From an uncultured Rhizobiaceae group bacterium (GTDB taxonomy: Bacteria > Pseudomonadota > Alphaproteobacteria > Rhizobiales > Rhizobiaceae), in the NCBI GenBank assembly GCA_937951645.1, contig CALFBM010000037.1:1-38749 (forward strand): a stretch of DNA of 38,749 bases, in the 5' to 3' direction. The translations under genes were made by a program, and so were the position numbers. Below the pieces are notes generated by a model. That model saw only the letters and a list, made by a program, of their open reading frames with translations, was not told where the DNA came from and ran no database searches. Within the stretch, counting starts at the first letter, position 1, and every line of letters begins with the position of its first letter. Of this stretch, positions 1-9,643 are shown in pieces.

Positions 1-335
1 TCAGTATAAGTGCGCGTCATTTTGGAAGCAATTTTGGTACAATAGACATTGTTGGTGGCAATTCCCAAGCCATGCTCAAGTACTGCAACATCAAAGCGTG
101 CAAAATGAAATATGATCGTACGATTAGTATCTTCCATAAGTGCTTTTAGATTAGGCGCTTCTGTTTGTCCCTTGGCAATCTGAACGACGTCAGCAGTACC
201 ATCACCTGGTGACAATTGCACAACGCAAAGTCTGTCGCGCAAAGGGTTTAGCCCAAGCGTTTCTGTATCGACCGCAATAGAGTCGTGATAATTGTCTAGA
301 TTTGGCAAATCGCCTTTATGAAACCGGATTGTCAC
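1..335 (-). CDS. rnd: Ribonuclease D, N-terminal part, truncated by window edge
   Basis: Manual translation from GTG at 335: VTIRFHKGDLPNLDNYHDSIAVDTETLGLNPLRDRLCVVQLSPGDGTADVVQIAKG..., a DEDD 3'-5' exonuclease motif (DTET) typical of RNase D; no stop before position 1. Confidence 0.85.
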   Translation of the reverse strand, partial: MTIRFHKGDLPNLDNYHDSIAVDTETLGLNPLRDRLCVVQLSPGDGTADVVQIAKGQTEAPNLKALMEDTNRTIIFHFARFDVAVLEHGLGIATNNVYCTKIASKMTRTYT

Positions 336-384
336 CGCTTGTCCCCTTGTTTGTATGCTCTGCGAATCTTATAGCCTGATTGGG

Positions 385-1215
385 TCAAACCGACAAATCA
401 ACTGAAATGCCAGGTATCCAGTCATAAAGTAATGCGAAAAGTAAAAGCCCAAGTGCAATGCGATAGATCGTAAAAATCAAAAAACTTGAACGTTTTACAA
501 AGGCCATAAGAAAGGCAATTGCGGCAAGGGCTGCAAAGAAAGTCAGCACGGCAGCCATGATTGCGCCATTGGAAATTTCAATACCCGACTCGATAGCATC
601 CAAAGTTACGAAGGCACCTGCCCCTGCGATTGCAGGGATGCCTAAAAGAAATGAGAATCTTGCAGCCTCTGGACGAGAAAACCCCATAAAGCGTGCAGCA
701 GTCATGGTAATACCTGAACGTGAGGTTCCAGGAATAAGCGCCAGTGCTTGCGCAAAGCCCATGGTAACCGCAGGCGACATTTTCATATCTTCCATCACCT
801 TGGTCTGTTTGCCAATATAATCTGCCACATACATCAAAATACCAAAGATAATGGCATTCCATGCAATCACCTCGACGGAGCGAAGCCCATCACCATAACC
901 GGACTTTTTAAGGAACAATCCAAATACGACCGCAGGAATGGTTGCCACAATAATATAAAGTGCCATTCTGGAATTATCATTCATGCGAAGGTGCAGTAAA
1001 TCCAATCCGCCAGCAATCAGTTTAAGAACATCGCGCCAGAAATAAACAATTACTGCAAAAAGGGAGCCGATATGAACCATAACATCAGTTACTTGCCCTT
1101 GATCCGGCCAGCCTGTAACAGCAGGGATCAGCGCCAGGTGACCTGATGAGGATATGGGTAAAAATTCGGTAATGCCTTGCACAATTGCAAGGACTATAAT
1201 TTGTTCAGGTGTCAT
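385..1215 (-). CDS. uppP: Undecaprenyl-diphosphatase (BacA/UppP)
   Basis: MTPEQIIVLAIVQGITEFLPISSSGHLALIP and PGTSRSGITMTAARFMGFSRPEAARFSFLLGIPAI are UppP signature motifs; start placed at internal ATG 1215 rather than the ORF-track 1284. Confidence 0.95.
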   Translation of the reverse strand: MTPEQIIVLAIVQGITEFLPISSSGHLALIPAVTGWPDQGQVTDVMVHIGSLFAVIVYFWRDVLKLIAGGLDLLHLRMNDNSRMALYIIVATIPAVVFGLFLKKSGYGDGLRSVEVIAWNAIIFGILMYVADYIGKQTKVMEDMKMSPAVTMGFAQALALIPGTSRSGITMTAARFMGFSRPEAARFSFLLGIPAIAGAGAFVTLDAIESGIEISNGAIMAAVLTFFAALAAIAFLMAFVKRSSFLIFTIYRIALGLLLFALLYDWIPGISVDLSV

Positions 1216-1352
1216 CAAATTGCCTCTAGGATACAGATTGACTTGCGTGAGGCTGGCAGCCTCTTTATTGTTTCGGGAACGCAAAACTGATTCATCTCTT
1301 GTTTTTCATGTTCGCGCCATAATTTCCAGTGGATTTATAAGTAATAGGCCTT

Positions 1353-2045
1353 ATGCACACACTCTATCATCACCCAATGTCTGCCAGTTCGCGATATATT
1401 CGCTTGCTTTTGGCTGAATATGAACAATCTGTTGGTCTTCTGGAAGAAAAACCATGGGAACGTCGCATGGAGTTTTTGCAGATTAACCCCGCAGGCAGCC
1501 TACCGGTATTGATGGTAGATGAAGGACAATTTATCAGTGGAGGTATTGTCATTGGTGAATATCTGGATGAAACCAGTGGCGCAATGATGCGTAACAAACG
1601 CCTTTTGTCTGAAAAATCACTTGAACGTGCAGAAACAAGACGGCTGATTGAATGGTTTTTAAGCAAGTTTGATTCAGAGGTGACCCGCTATCTCGTACAA
1701 GAACGGGTTTTTAAGCAATTGATGCGAACAGAAGAAGGTGGTGGAGCGCCCGATTCAAATATCATTCGGGCTGCCCGTGCAAACCTGAAAAACCACATGA
1801 AATATTTATCAGCACTTGCTTCTTCCAGAGACTGGCTTTCTGGCAATACCATTTCTGCGGCAGACATGGCAGCGACTGCTGCAATTTCAGTTTTGGATTA
1901 TCTAGGTGAAATTCAATGGGAAGACGAGCCAGCCGCAAAGGACTGGTTTGCCCGGATGAAATCCCGGCCTTCATACAGACCCTTGCTGGCTGACAAGGTC
2001 ATGAGCCTGCCGCCAGCTTCTCATTATATTGATCTGGACTTTTAA
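1353..2045 (+). CDS. Glutathione S-transferase family protein
   Basis: Thioredoxin-like N-terminus (MHTLYHHPMSASSRYIRLLLAEY...NPAGSLPVLMVDEG) plus helical C-terminal GST domain (TISAADMAATAAI). Confidence 0.85.
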   Translation: MHTLYHHPMSASSRYIRLLLAEYEQSVGLLEEKPWERRMEFLQINPAGSLPVLMVDEGQFISGGIVIGEYLDETSGAMMRNKRLLSEKSLERAETRRLIEWFLSKFDSEVTRYLVQERVFKQLMRTEEGGGAPDSNIIRAARANLKNHMKYLSALASSRDWLSGNTISAADMAATAAISVLDYLGEIQWEDEPAAKDWFARMKSRPSYRPLLADKVMSLPPASHYIDLDF

Positions 2046-2048
2046 CCT

Positions 2049-3173
2049 TTGGTATCAACGGTGAAACTCAAGAATGATTTAATTACTCGAGCCAAATCAC
2101 TTGGGTTTGATGTTTGTCGTATAACATCTGCCGAACTCCCCCTGGATATTGGTTACAAGCTTGAGCAAAGTGTCGAGCTAAATCGACATGCAACGATGCA
2201 ATGGATGGAAACAACACTTGAGCGCCGTAAATCTCCAACTGCGATGTGGAGTGAGGCCAATACAGCAATCATGTTGGGTATGAATTATGGTCCTGACACA
2301 AATCCACTTGAAACACTGGATCAAAAATCAAAGGCAACAATTTCAGTTTATGCCCGTAACCGGGATTACCATGACATTATAAAAGGCAAATTAAAAACAC
2401 TTGCTGGCTGGTTAGCCGCTCAAACAAAAGAAGACGTAAAGGTTTTTGTAGACACTGCCCCCTTGATGGAAAAGCCCTTGGCAAAACAGGCGGGTCTTGG
2501 TTGGCAGGGTAAACATACGAACCTGGTTAGCCGTGAATTTGGTTCCTGGCTCTTTCTGGGCTCTGTTTTAACAAAAGCAGATTTATCAGCAGATGGGCCT
2601 GAAACAGATCATTGTGGCTCTTGTCAGTCTTGCCTTGATGTCTGCCCGACAAAGGCATTTCCAGCACCTTACCAATTGGATACTGGCCGTTGTATTTCCT
2701 ATCTAACAATCGAACATGATGGTCCTATACCTGATGAATTTCGCGAACCGATCGGAAATCGAATTTATGGGTGTGATGACTGTCTAGCAGTTTGCCCCTG
2801 GAATAAATATGCGCAGGAAACATCTGAAATAAAGCTCAAGGCACGTGAGGATTTATCTGCTCCTGATTTACAAGACCTGGCCAGTTTGGATGATGCGGGT
2901 TTCAGAAAAAAATTTTCAGGTTCTCCAATCAAGCGAATTGGACGCAACAAGTTTCTTCGTAACGTAATGATTGCAATTGGTAATTCCAAAGATAAGAATT
3001 TGAAAGAAATAATCATTCAAAACAGCAAGGATGACAACTGTCTTGTGCGTGGTGCTAGTATTTGGGCGCTTTCCAGATTTGAAGATCAGGCAGTCTTTGC
3101 CGATATGCGTATGAAGGCATTGGAAAGCGAGGCGGATGAGAGTGTCCGCAATGAATGGAATAAATATGCGTAA
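2049..3173 (+). CDS. queG: Epoxyqueuosine reductase QueG
   Basis: Two 4Fe-4S motifs (CGSCQSCLDVCPTKAF, CDDCLAVCPWNKYA) and QueG N-terminal domain; TTG start in the ORF track, so the exact start is uncertain. Confidence 0.93.
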   Translation: MVSTVKLKNDLITRAKSLGFDVCRITSAELPLDIGYKLEQSVELNRHATMQWMETTLERRKSPTAMWSEANTAIMLGMNYGPDTNPLETLDQKSKATISVYARNRDYHDIIKGKLKTLAGWLAAQTKEDVKVFVDTAPLMEKPLAKQAGLGWQGKHTNLVSREFGSWLFLGSVLTKADLSADGPETDHCGSCQSCLDVCPTKAFPAPYQLDTGRCISYLTIEHDGPIPDEFREPIGNRIYGCDDCLAVCPWNKYAQETSEIKLKAREDLSAPDLQDLASLDDAGFRKKFSGSPIKRIGRNKFLRNVMIAIGNSKDKNLKEIIIQNSKDDNCLVRGASIWALSRFEDQAVFADMRMKALESEADESVRNEWNKYA

Positions 3174-4035
3174 ACTTTTTATCTTCGGCTTCGGCTTTTC
3201 GTCTGCTGCAATTGCTGAACAAGCAAAAAGCGATTTTGATGTTATCTGCGGTACATCACGGTCTGAAGGAAAAGTTGAGATGCTTCGTTCCGGAGGCTTT
3301 GAAGCAGAAATTTTTGATGGGAAACCGACACCAGAACTGGAAGCACAATTGGCAAATACCACTCATATTGTCATATCCATTTCTCCGGGTGAAGAAGACC
3401 CTGTTCTGGCAGCTTTCCCCGATCTGATTAAACTTGCTCCAAAGCTTCAGTGGATTGGTTATCTTTCAACCGTTGGGGTTTATGGTCATCACGAGGGGGC
3501 ATGGGTGGATGAAACAAGCGAATTACGCCCTGTTTCCAAACGCTCAATTCAGCGTGTTGAAGCAGAGAAAGCCTGGATGAAACTTGCTATAGAAAATAAT
3601 ATCCTACTGAGTATTTTCAGACTTTCGGGGATTTATGGCGCTGGTCGTAACTGGTTCGTTAACATCGAAAAAGGCACTTCGCGCCGCATGGTGAAGCCTG
3701 GGCAGGTTTTTAATCGTATTCATCGTGAAGATATTGGTCAGGCTGTTGTATTGGCGATGCGCAAGAACATTGGTGGAATTTTTAATATTACGGATGATGA
3801 TCCTGCGCCGCCGCAGGATGTTGTAACTTATGCCCATGAATTAATGGGTAAGGAGCCACCACCGGAAATTGATTTTGAAACAGCAGATATTTCACCAATG
3901 GCGCGCAGTTTTTATGGTGAAAACAAGCGTGTTAGCAATAAAAAATCAAAGGAAATTCTGGGTCTTGAATATCAATGGCCAAACTATCGTTTTTCGCTGA
4001 AGCGTTTGTGGGATGAGGGAAGCTGGAAAGCTTGA
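3166..4035 (+). CDS. NAD(P)-dependent SDR / NAD-dependent epimerase family protein (YeeZ-like)
   Basis: MRKLFIFGFGFSSAAIAEQ Rossmann start; WIGYLSTVGVYG; overlaps the queG stop by 8 nt. Confidence 0.8.
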   Translation: MRKLFIFGFGFSSAAIAEQAKSDFDVICGTSRSEGKVEMLRSGGFEAEIFDGKPTPELEAQLANTTHIVISISPGEEDPVLAAFPDLIKLAPKLQWIGYLSTVGVYGHHEGAWVDETSELRPVSKRSIQRVEAEKAWMKLAIENNILLSIFRLSGIYGAGRNWFVNIEKGTSRRMVKPGQVFNRIHREDIGQAVVLAMRKNIGGIFNITDDDPAPPQDVVTYAHELMGKEPPPEIDFETADISPMARSFYGENKRVSNKKSKEILGLEYQWPNYRFSLKRLWDEGSWKA

Positions 4036-4115
4036 TACCACAAGGTCTTGTTTTGAGTTTGTAGAAGGGTTGTTTTCACTAGACTCCTTACTTCAATCAT
4101 GCGAATTCATCATCC

Positions 4116-4781
4116 ATGAAACAGGATTTGGAAATCAAGATTTGCGGGCTGTCTACCAATGAGAGCATAGATGCTGTCATTGCAGATGGTGCATCGCATA
4201 TGGGTCTGATTTTTTTTGAAAAAAGCCCACGTCATGTAAGCCTTGAACAAGCACAATCCTTGTCTGAGCATGCAGGCGAGCGAATTTCCAAGGTAGCGGT
4301 TACAGTGAATGCGCAGGATGATTATTTGGATAATATTGTTTCCGTAACAAAGCCGGACATGCTGCAGCTTCATGGTCATGAAAGTGCTGATAGGATTCAG
4401 GAATTAAAACTTCGTTTTGGTTTGCCGGTGATGAAAGCCTTCGCAATAAGTGAGGTTTCTGACTTTGAGAAAGTGAAGCCCTATATTGGGATTGCTGATA
4501 GGTTTCTCTTCGATGCGAAGCCGCCAGAGGGTTCTGACTTGCCAGGGGGTAATGGTGTCGCATTTGATTGGGAAATTATGGACGCTTTACCCAAAGATGT
4601 GCCATATATGTTGTCTGGCGGTTTGGACGCTTCCAACATATGTGAAGCGCTTAAGCGTTCAGGTGCAAAAGCAGTTGATGTTTCATCAGGGGTTGAACGT
4701 GCTGTAGGCGTTAAAGATATAAAATTAATTGAAGAATTTTTGGCAGCCTGTCATGACTGTGATGCTGCCAAACATGGGTAA
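4116..4781 (+). CDS. trpF: Phosphoribosylanthranilate isomerase
   Basis: KICGLSTNESIDAVIADGASHMGLIFFEKSPRHVS... and LSGGLDASNICEAL; lies upstream of trpB. Confidence 0.95.
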   Translation: MKQDLEIKICGLSTNESIDAVIADGASHMGLIFFEKSPRHVSLEQAQSLSEHAGERISKVAVTVNAQDDYLDNIVSVTKPDMLQLHGHESADRIQELKLRFGLPVMKAFAISEVSDFEKVKPYIGIADRFLFDAKPPEGSDLPGGNGVAFDWEIMDALPKDVPYMLSGGLDASNICEALKRSGAKAVDVSSGVERAVGVKDIKLIEEFLAACHDCDAAKHG

Positions 4782-4792
4782 GGAAATAAGTT

Positions 4793-6022
4793 TTGAGTAA
4801 ACCAATCGAACCAAATTCATTTAAAACAGGACCGGACGAAGAGGGCCACTTCGGTATTTTTGGTGGACGTTATGTTGCCGAAACTTTAATGCCACTTATT
4901 CTTGAACTTGAACAAGCTTATAAAGGCGCTAAAGCCGACCCTGACTTTCATGCTGAAGTTGCGAACCTCAACAAGCATTATACGGGTCGCCCATCGCCCT
5001 TGTATTTTGCAGAAAGTCTGACCGCGCACTTGGGTGGTGCAAAGGTTTATTTTAAACGTGATGAGTTGAACCATACAGGCTCTCACAAAATCAATAATTG
5101 TCTGGGTCAAATTCTGCTTGCAAAGAAAATGGGCAAGACACGAATTATTGCAGAAACAGGCGCAGGCCAACATGGCGTTGCAGCTGCAACGGTTGCTGCA
5201 AAATTTGGTCTGCCTTGTGTGGTTTACATGGGCAAGACAGATGTTGAACGCCAAAGCCCGAATGTTTTCAGAATGAAACTGTTGGGTGCTGAAATTGTTC
5301 CTGTTACTGCTGGTGCTGGTACGCTTAAAGATGCCATGAACGAAGCGCTTCGTGATTGGGTGACCAACGTTGATGATACATATTATTTGATTGGAACAGC
5401 TGCAGGACCGCACCCTTATCCTGAACTGGTTCGTGATTTCCAGTCTGTTATTGGCAAAGAATGTAAAGAACAAATGATGGAAGCAGAGGGGCGTTTGCCT
5501 GATATGCTGGTTGCTTCTGTTGGGGGTGGCTCAAACGCAATTGGCCTTTTTCATCCTTTCCTTGATGATAAAGACGTGCAGATTGTTGGCGTTGAGGCAG
5601 GTGGCCATGGTCTTGATGGGGATGAGCATTGCGCTTCGCTTTCGGCAGGCAAGCCTGGTGTGCTTCACGGCAACCGTACATTCCTGTTACAAGATGATGA
5701 TGGGCAAATTTTGGAAGGCCATTCAATTTCAGCAGGCCTTGATTATCCAGGCATTGGCCCTGAGCATTCCTATTTAAAAGATACAGGCCGTGTTGAATAT
5801 GTTCCGATCATGGATACCGAAGCACTGGAAGCATTCCAGCTTCTGTGCAGGACAGAAGGTATTATTCCAGCACTTGAACCAAGCCATGCATTGGCAGAAG
5901 TTGTAAAGCGTGCACCAAAAATGGGTAAAGACAAAATTATCGTGATGAACCTTTGTGGTCGTGGCGATAAAGACGTCTTTACGGTTGGCAAGGCGCTTGG
6001 CGTTGATATGGAAACGAATTAA
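4793..6022 (+). CDS. trpB: Tryptophan synthase beta subunit
   Basis: [61 protein letters not shown] start. Confidence 0.98.
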   Translation: MSKPIEPNSFKTGPDEEGHFGIFGGRYVAETLMPLILELEQAYKGAKADPDFHAEVANLNKHYTGRPSPLYFAESLTAHLGGAKVYFKRDELNHTGSHKINNCLGQILLAKKMGKTRIIAETGAGQHGVAAATVAAKFGLPCVVYMGKTDVERQSPNVFRMKLLGAEIVPVTAGAGTLKDAMNEALRDWVTNVDDTYYLIGTAAGPHPYPELVRDFQSVIGKECKEQMMEAEGRLPDMLVASVGGGSNAIGLFHPFLDDKDVQIVGVEAGGHGLDGDEHCASLSAGKPGVLHGNRTFLLQDDDGQILEGHSISAGLDYPGIGPEHSYLKDTGRVEYVPIMDTEALEAFQLLCRTEGIIPALEPSHALAEVVKRAPKMGKDKIIVMNLCGRGDKDVFTVGKALGVDMETN

Positions 6023-6042
6023 TTTTCAAAGAGTGACTTATA

Positions 6043-6870
6043 ATGAAAACAAGAATTGATACACGCTTTGAAGCGCTTAAGAGTGAAGGTCGGCCGGGTC
6101 TCGTAACCTTTATTATGGCAGGTGATCCCAATCTGGAAGCCAGTCAGGAAATTCTCAATGGTTTACCGAACGCTGGTGCGGACCTAATCGAAATAGGCAT
6201 GCCATTTTCTGACCCAATGGCAGATGGGCCTTCCATTCAGCTGGCAGGTCAACGCGCTTTAAAAGGCGGGCAAACACTTGCCAAGACTTTGGCGATGGTA
6301 GCAAGTTTTCGTAAATCAGATAACAAAACGCCAATCATTTTAATGGGCTATTACAATCCAATTTATATTTACGGCAATGAGAGATTTTTGGAAGATGCGA
6401 GTGCTGCTGGTGTTGATGGTCTTATCATCGTGGATTTGCCGCCAGAAGCAGACAATGAACTTTGTATTCCTGCAATGGATCACGGCATTAATTTTATTCG
6501 CCTGGCAACTCCGACGACAGATTCAGACAGACTTCCAAAGGTTTTGGAAAATACCTCGGGCTTTTTGTACTATGTTTCAATTACAGGTATAACAGGTGCT
6601 GCCGCTCCTGATCCGGATAGGGTTGGCAAGGCTGTTGCTGCAATTAAGGAAAAAACGGATATTCCCGTAGCCGTTGGTTTTGGCGTCAAAACGGCACAAC
6701 AAGCTGCAGCTATCGGCAAGGGTGCAGATGGTGTTGTGGTTGGGTCGGCGCTTGTTTCAGTGATACTGGATCACTTGGATGATCAGGGAGAGGCAGGCCC
6801 AGATACTGCAAAAGCCGTTCACGAATTGGTCTCTGATCTTGCGTCAGGCGTTCAATCGGTTAAACACTGA
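6043..6870 (+). CDS. trpA: Tryptophan synthase alpha subunit
   Basis: [44 protein letters not shown]. Confidence 0.98.
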   Translation: MKTRIDTRFEALKSEGRPGLVTFIMAGDPNLEASQEILNGLPNAGADLIEIGMPFSDPMADGPSIQLAGQRALKGGQTLAKTLAMVASFRKSDNKTPIILMGYYNPIYIYGNERFLEDASAAGVDGLIIVDLPPEADNELCIPAMDHGINFIRLATPTTDSDRLPKVLENTSGFLYYVSITGITGAAAPDPDRVGKAVAAIKEKTDIPVAVGFGVKTAQQAAAIGKGADGVVVGSALVSVILDHLDDQGEAGPDTAKAVHELVSDLASGVQSVKH

Positions 6871-6928
6871 TAAAACACAATTTACCTGCATGGCTTGCAG
6901 GGTTTAATAACTTAAGGATGTTGGTCAT

Positions 6929-7855
6929 ATGAACTGGATCACAAATCTCGTACCTCCAAAGATTGGTAATCTTCTTAACCGCAAGGATATGCCTGAAAAC
7001 CTCTGGATTAAATGCCCGGAGTCTGGCGAGATGGTCTTCCATAAGGATCTGGAAGCAAACATGGGTGTTATCCCAAGCTCTGGCTATCATATGAAGATAA
7101 CGGCGAAAGAACGCCTGAATTTTCTTTTTGATGATGGCGAGTACGAAATTATTGAAATGCCAAAAGTGGCGCAAGATCCGCTTAAGTTTCGTGATAAATC
7201 AAAATATGCAGACAAGTTAAAAGATGCTCGCAAAAAAACCGATCTGGAAGATTCAATTCTGGCCGCAAAAGGCAAGGTTGAAGATTTGGATATGATTGCG
7301 GTTGTCCATGAAATGCAGTTTATTGGTGGTTCGCTTGGCATGGCTGCTGGTGAAATGATCGTCAAGGCAATGGAGATTGCTGCAGAAACAAAAACACCCT
7401 TGGTGCTTTTTGCAGCTTCTGGTGGTGCCCGTATGCAGGAGGGTATTCTATCCTTGATGCAATTGCCACGTACAACAGTTGGCGTTCAGCGCATGAAAGA
7501 TGCGGGTGTTCCTTACATTGTGGTTTTGACCAATCCAACAACGGGCGGTGTATCAGCTTCTTACGCAATGCTTGGCGATGTTCATATTGCTGAACCCGGC
7601 GCTGTAATTGGCTTTGCTGGTCGCCGGGTGATTGAGGGTACAATCCGTGAGAAATTGCCGGATGATTTCCAAACTGCAGAATATCTTCAAGAACATGGCA
7701 TGGTTGACATGATTGTCAGTCGCCTTGATATGAAATCAACACTATCACGGGTTATTCGATTGCTTCTTAACATGCCTGTTTATGAAGCACCTGCAATTGC
7801 GCTTGCGGCTCCGCAGGAAATTTCTGAACCAAAAGAAGAAATTGCAAAAGCCTAA
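6929..7855 (+). CDS. accD: Acetyl-CoA carboxylase carboxyltransferase subunit beta
   Basis: [32 protein letters not shown]..., [40 protein letters not shown]. Confidence 0.97.
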   Translation: MNWITNLVPPKIGNLLNRKDMPENLWIKCPESGEMVFHKDLEANMGVIPSSGYHMKITAKERLNFLFDDGEYEIIEMPKVAQDPLKFRDKSKYADKLKDARKKTDLEDSILAAKGKVEDLDMIAVVHEMQFIGGSLGMAAGEMIVKAMEIAAETKTPLVLFAASGGARMQEGILSLMQLPRTTVGVQRMKDAGVPYIVVLTNPTTGGVSASYAMLGDVHIAEPGAVIGFAGRRVIEGTIREKLPDDFQTAEYLQEHGMVDMIVSRLDMKSTLSRVIRLLLNMPVYEAPAIALAAPQEISEPKEEIAKA

Positions 7856-7861
7856 AGCTTG

Positions 7862-9166
7862 ATGAAATCTGACGCGCTCATTAACAAGCTCTCCGAGATA
7901 CATCCAAAAGGCTTTGATCTTTCGCTTGGTCGTATCTCGTTACTGCTTGAAAAACTTGGCAATCCGCAAGATAAATTACCCCCTGTGATTCATGTGGCAG
8001 GAACCAACGGCAAAGGCTCCACACTTGCTTTTACGCGTGCCATTTTAGAGGCACAAGGATACAAGGTTCATGTTCATACCTCACCGCATTTGGTAAATTG
8101 GCATGAACGCTATCGTTTGGCAGGAACATTGGTTAGCGATGATGTTTTAGCTGATGCTATCCAAAGGGTTGCAGATGCCAATGATGATGAGCCGATAACC
8201 GTGTTTGAACTTTTATCGGCAGTCATGTTTGTTTTGTTTAGTGAGCATGAAGCTGATTTTGCATTGGTTGAAGTAGGTCTTGGTGGGCGGTTTGATGCAA
8301 CCAATGTTATCCCAAAACCAATCGTATGTGCAATTGCTCCTGTAGCGTTGGATCATCAAGCCTATCTTGGTGACACAATTTCAAAAATTGCCTATGAAAA
8401 AGCTGGTATCATAAAGCAGGGTGTTCCTGTTGCGATTGCTATCCAGCAAGATGAAGCGCGTGAAACAATTGAAGAGGTTGCACGCAAGAATAATTCGCCC
8501 ATGCAAATTGCCGGGCAGGATTTTGATTCTTACCGCGATTCAACAGGCTTTATCTTCCAGGATGAAGATGGTCTTCTGGATTTACCTTTGCCAAAATTAT
8601 CTGGTCAACATCAAATGGCCAATGCAGCTCTTGCCATTGCAACCATTCGTTTAGGTGGAATTGAAGTCTCACCCGAAGCATTTGCACAAGGCATGCTTAA
8701 TGTAACTTGGCCTGGTCGATTGGAAAAATTACCAAATGGCAAGATTACCAAGCAACTATCCAGTCATTGCGATATCTGGATTGATGGTGGACATAACCCT
8801 TCTGCAGGAGAAGCAATTGCTACAGAATTGCTCAGGCAAAATATCGGAAGTGACCGAAAAACATTACTGATTTGCGGCATGATTAACACCAAAGAACCTT
8901 ATGGTTATTTCAAGCCTTTTGAAGCGCTTGACGCAGAGGTGTTCACTATCCCCGTCGCAATGAGTGAAGCAGGAATGTCACCAGAGGATTTATCGCAAGT
9001 TGCCATAAAAGCAGGTCTTGAAACACAGAGTTTTGCTTGTCTGAAAGATGCAATCACTGAAGCGGCGAATCGCCTGAATAAAGAAAATGACATGCGTATA
9101 TTGTTTTGTGGCTCATTGTATATGGTTGGGGAAGTTTTGGCTCTAAATGAAACTCCACCAAAATAA
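7862..9166 (+). CDS. folC: Bifunctional folylpolyglutamate synthase/dihydrofolate synthase
   Basis: HVAGTNGKGSTLAFTRAIL, VEVGLGGRFDATNVI, WIDGGHNPSAG; follows accD. Confidence 0.95.
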   Translation: MKSDALINKLSEIHPKGFDLSLGRISLLLEKLGNPQDKLPPVIHVAGTNGKGSTLAFTRAILEAQGYKVHVHTSPHLVNWHERYRLAGTLVSDDVLADAIQRVADANDDEPITVFELLSAVMFVLFSEHEADFALVEVGLGGRFDATNVIPKPIVCAIAPVALDHQAYLGDTISKIAYEKAGIIKQGVPVAIAIQQDEARETIEEVARKNNSPMQIAGQDFDSYRDSTGFIFQDEDGLLDLPLPKLSGQHQMANAALAIATIRLGGIEVSPEAFAQGMLNVTWPGRLEKLPNGKITKQLSSHCDIWIDGGHNPSAGEAIATELLRQNIGSDRKTLLICGMINTKEPYGYFKPFEALDAEVFTIPVAMSEAGMSPEDLSQVAIKAGLETQSFACLKDAITEAANRLNKENDMRILFCGSLYMVGEVLALNETPPK

Positions 9167-9178
9167 CCTGGAAACAAG

Positions 9179-9206
9179 AAAGCTCGGCTGTCTCCAGCCG
9201 GACTTT
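9179..9206. terminator. Shared intrinsic terminator between convergent folC and trxA
   Basis: AAAG-ct-CGGCTG-TCTC-CAGCCG-ga-CTTT hairpin in the 62-bp gap between the two stop codons. Confidence 0.6.
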
Positions 9207-9228
9207 AACACGTAAGCTTTATTCAGAC

Positions 9229-9549
9229 TTATGCTGCGCCATTGATCCAGTCAACCAAAGCACTTTTTGGCTTGCCACCAACTTGCATCGCAGCAGGTTC
9301 GCCATCTTTGAAGATAAGAAGCGTAGGGATTGAACGCACTCCGTATTGGGCAGCAAGATCAGGGTTTTCATCAATGTTGATTTTAGTGATCTTTACTTTT
9401 CCTTCCATCTCGTCAGAAATTTCTTCAAGGCTTGGGCCAATCGCTTTACAAGGACCACACCATTCAGCCCAGAAATCCACAACAACAGGAATATCTGAAC
9501 CCAATACATCTGACTGGAAATTATCTGCATCTATTTTTTGTGTAGCCAT
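9229..9549 (-). CDS. trxA: Thioredoxin
   Basis: [28 protein letters not shown] active site. Confidence 0.97.
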   Translation of the reverse strand: MATQKIDADNFQSDVLGSDIPVVVDFWAEWCGPCKAIGPSLEEISDEMEGKVKITKINIDENPDLAAQYGVRSIPTLLIFKDGEPAAMQVGGKPKSALVDWINGAA

Positions 9550-9643
9550 TATAAGCTTCCTTATTATTTGTGTTCGTAAAACTTACGACTCGTTTCTAAC
9601 TTGCCTTAAAGGTAAGAACGCAACCTGCCAACGTCAAGATGTC

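Noticed and set aside
4886-5473. 195-aa antisense ORF over trpB
   Set aside because: Lies fully within a strongly conserved gene; sequence is Cys/Asn/His-rich without domain character, typical of a shadow ORF.
6885-6901. CCTGCA-tggct-TGCAGG hairpin between trpA and accD
   Set aside because: Short stem with no T-tract; could be a weak attenuator but evidence is insufficient.
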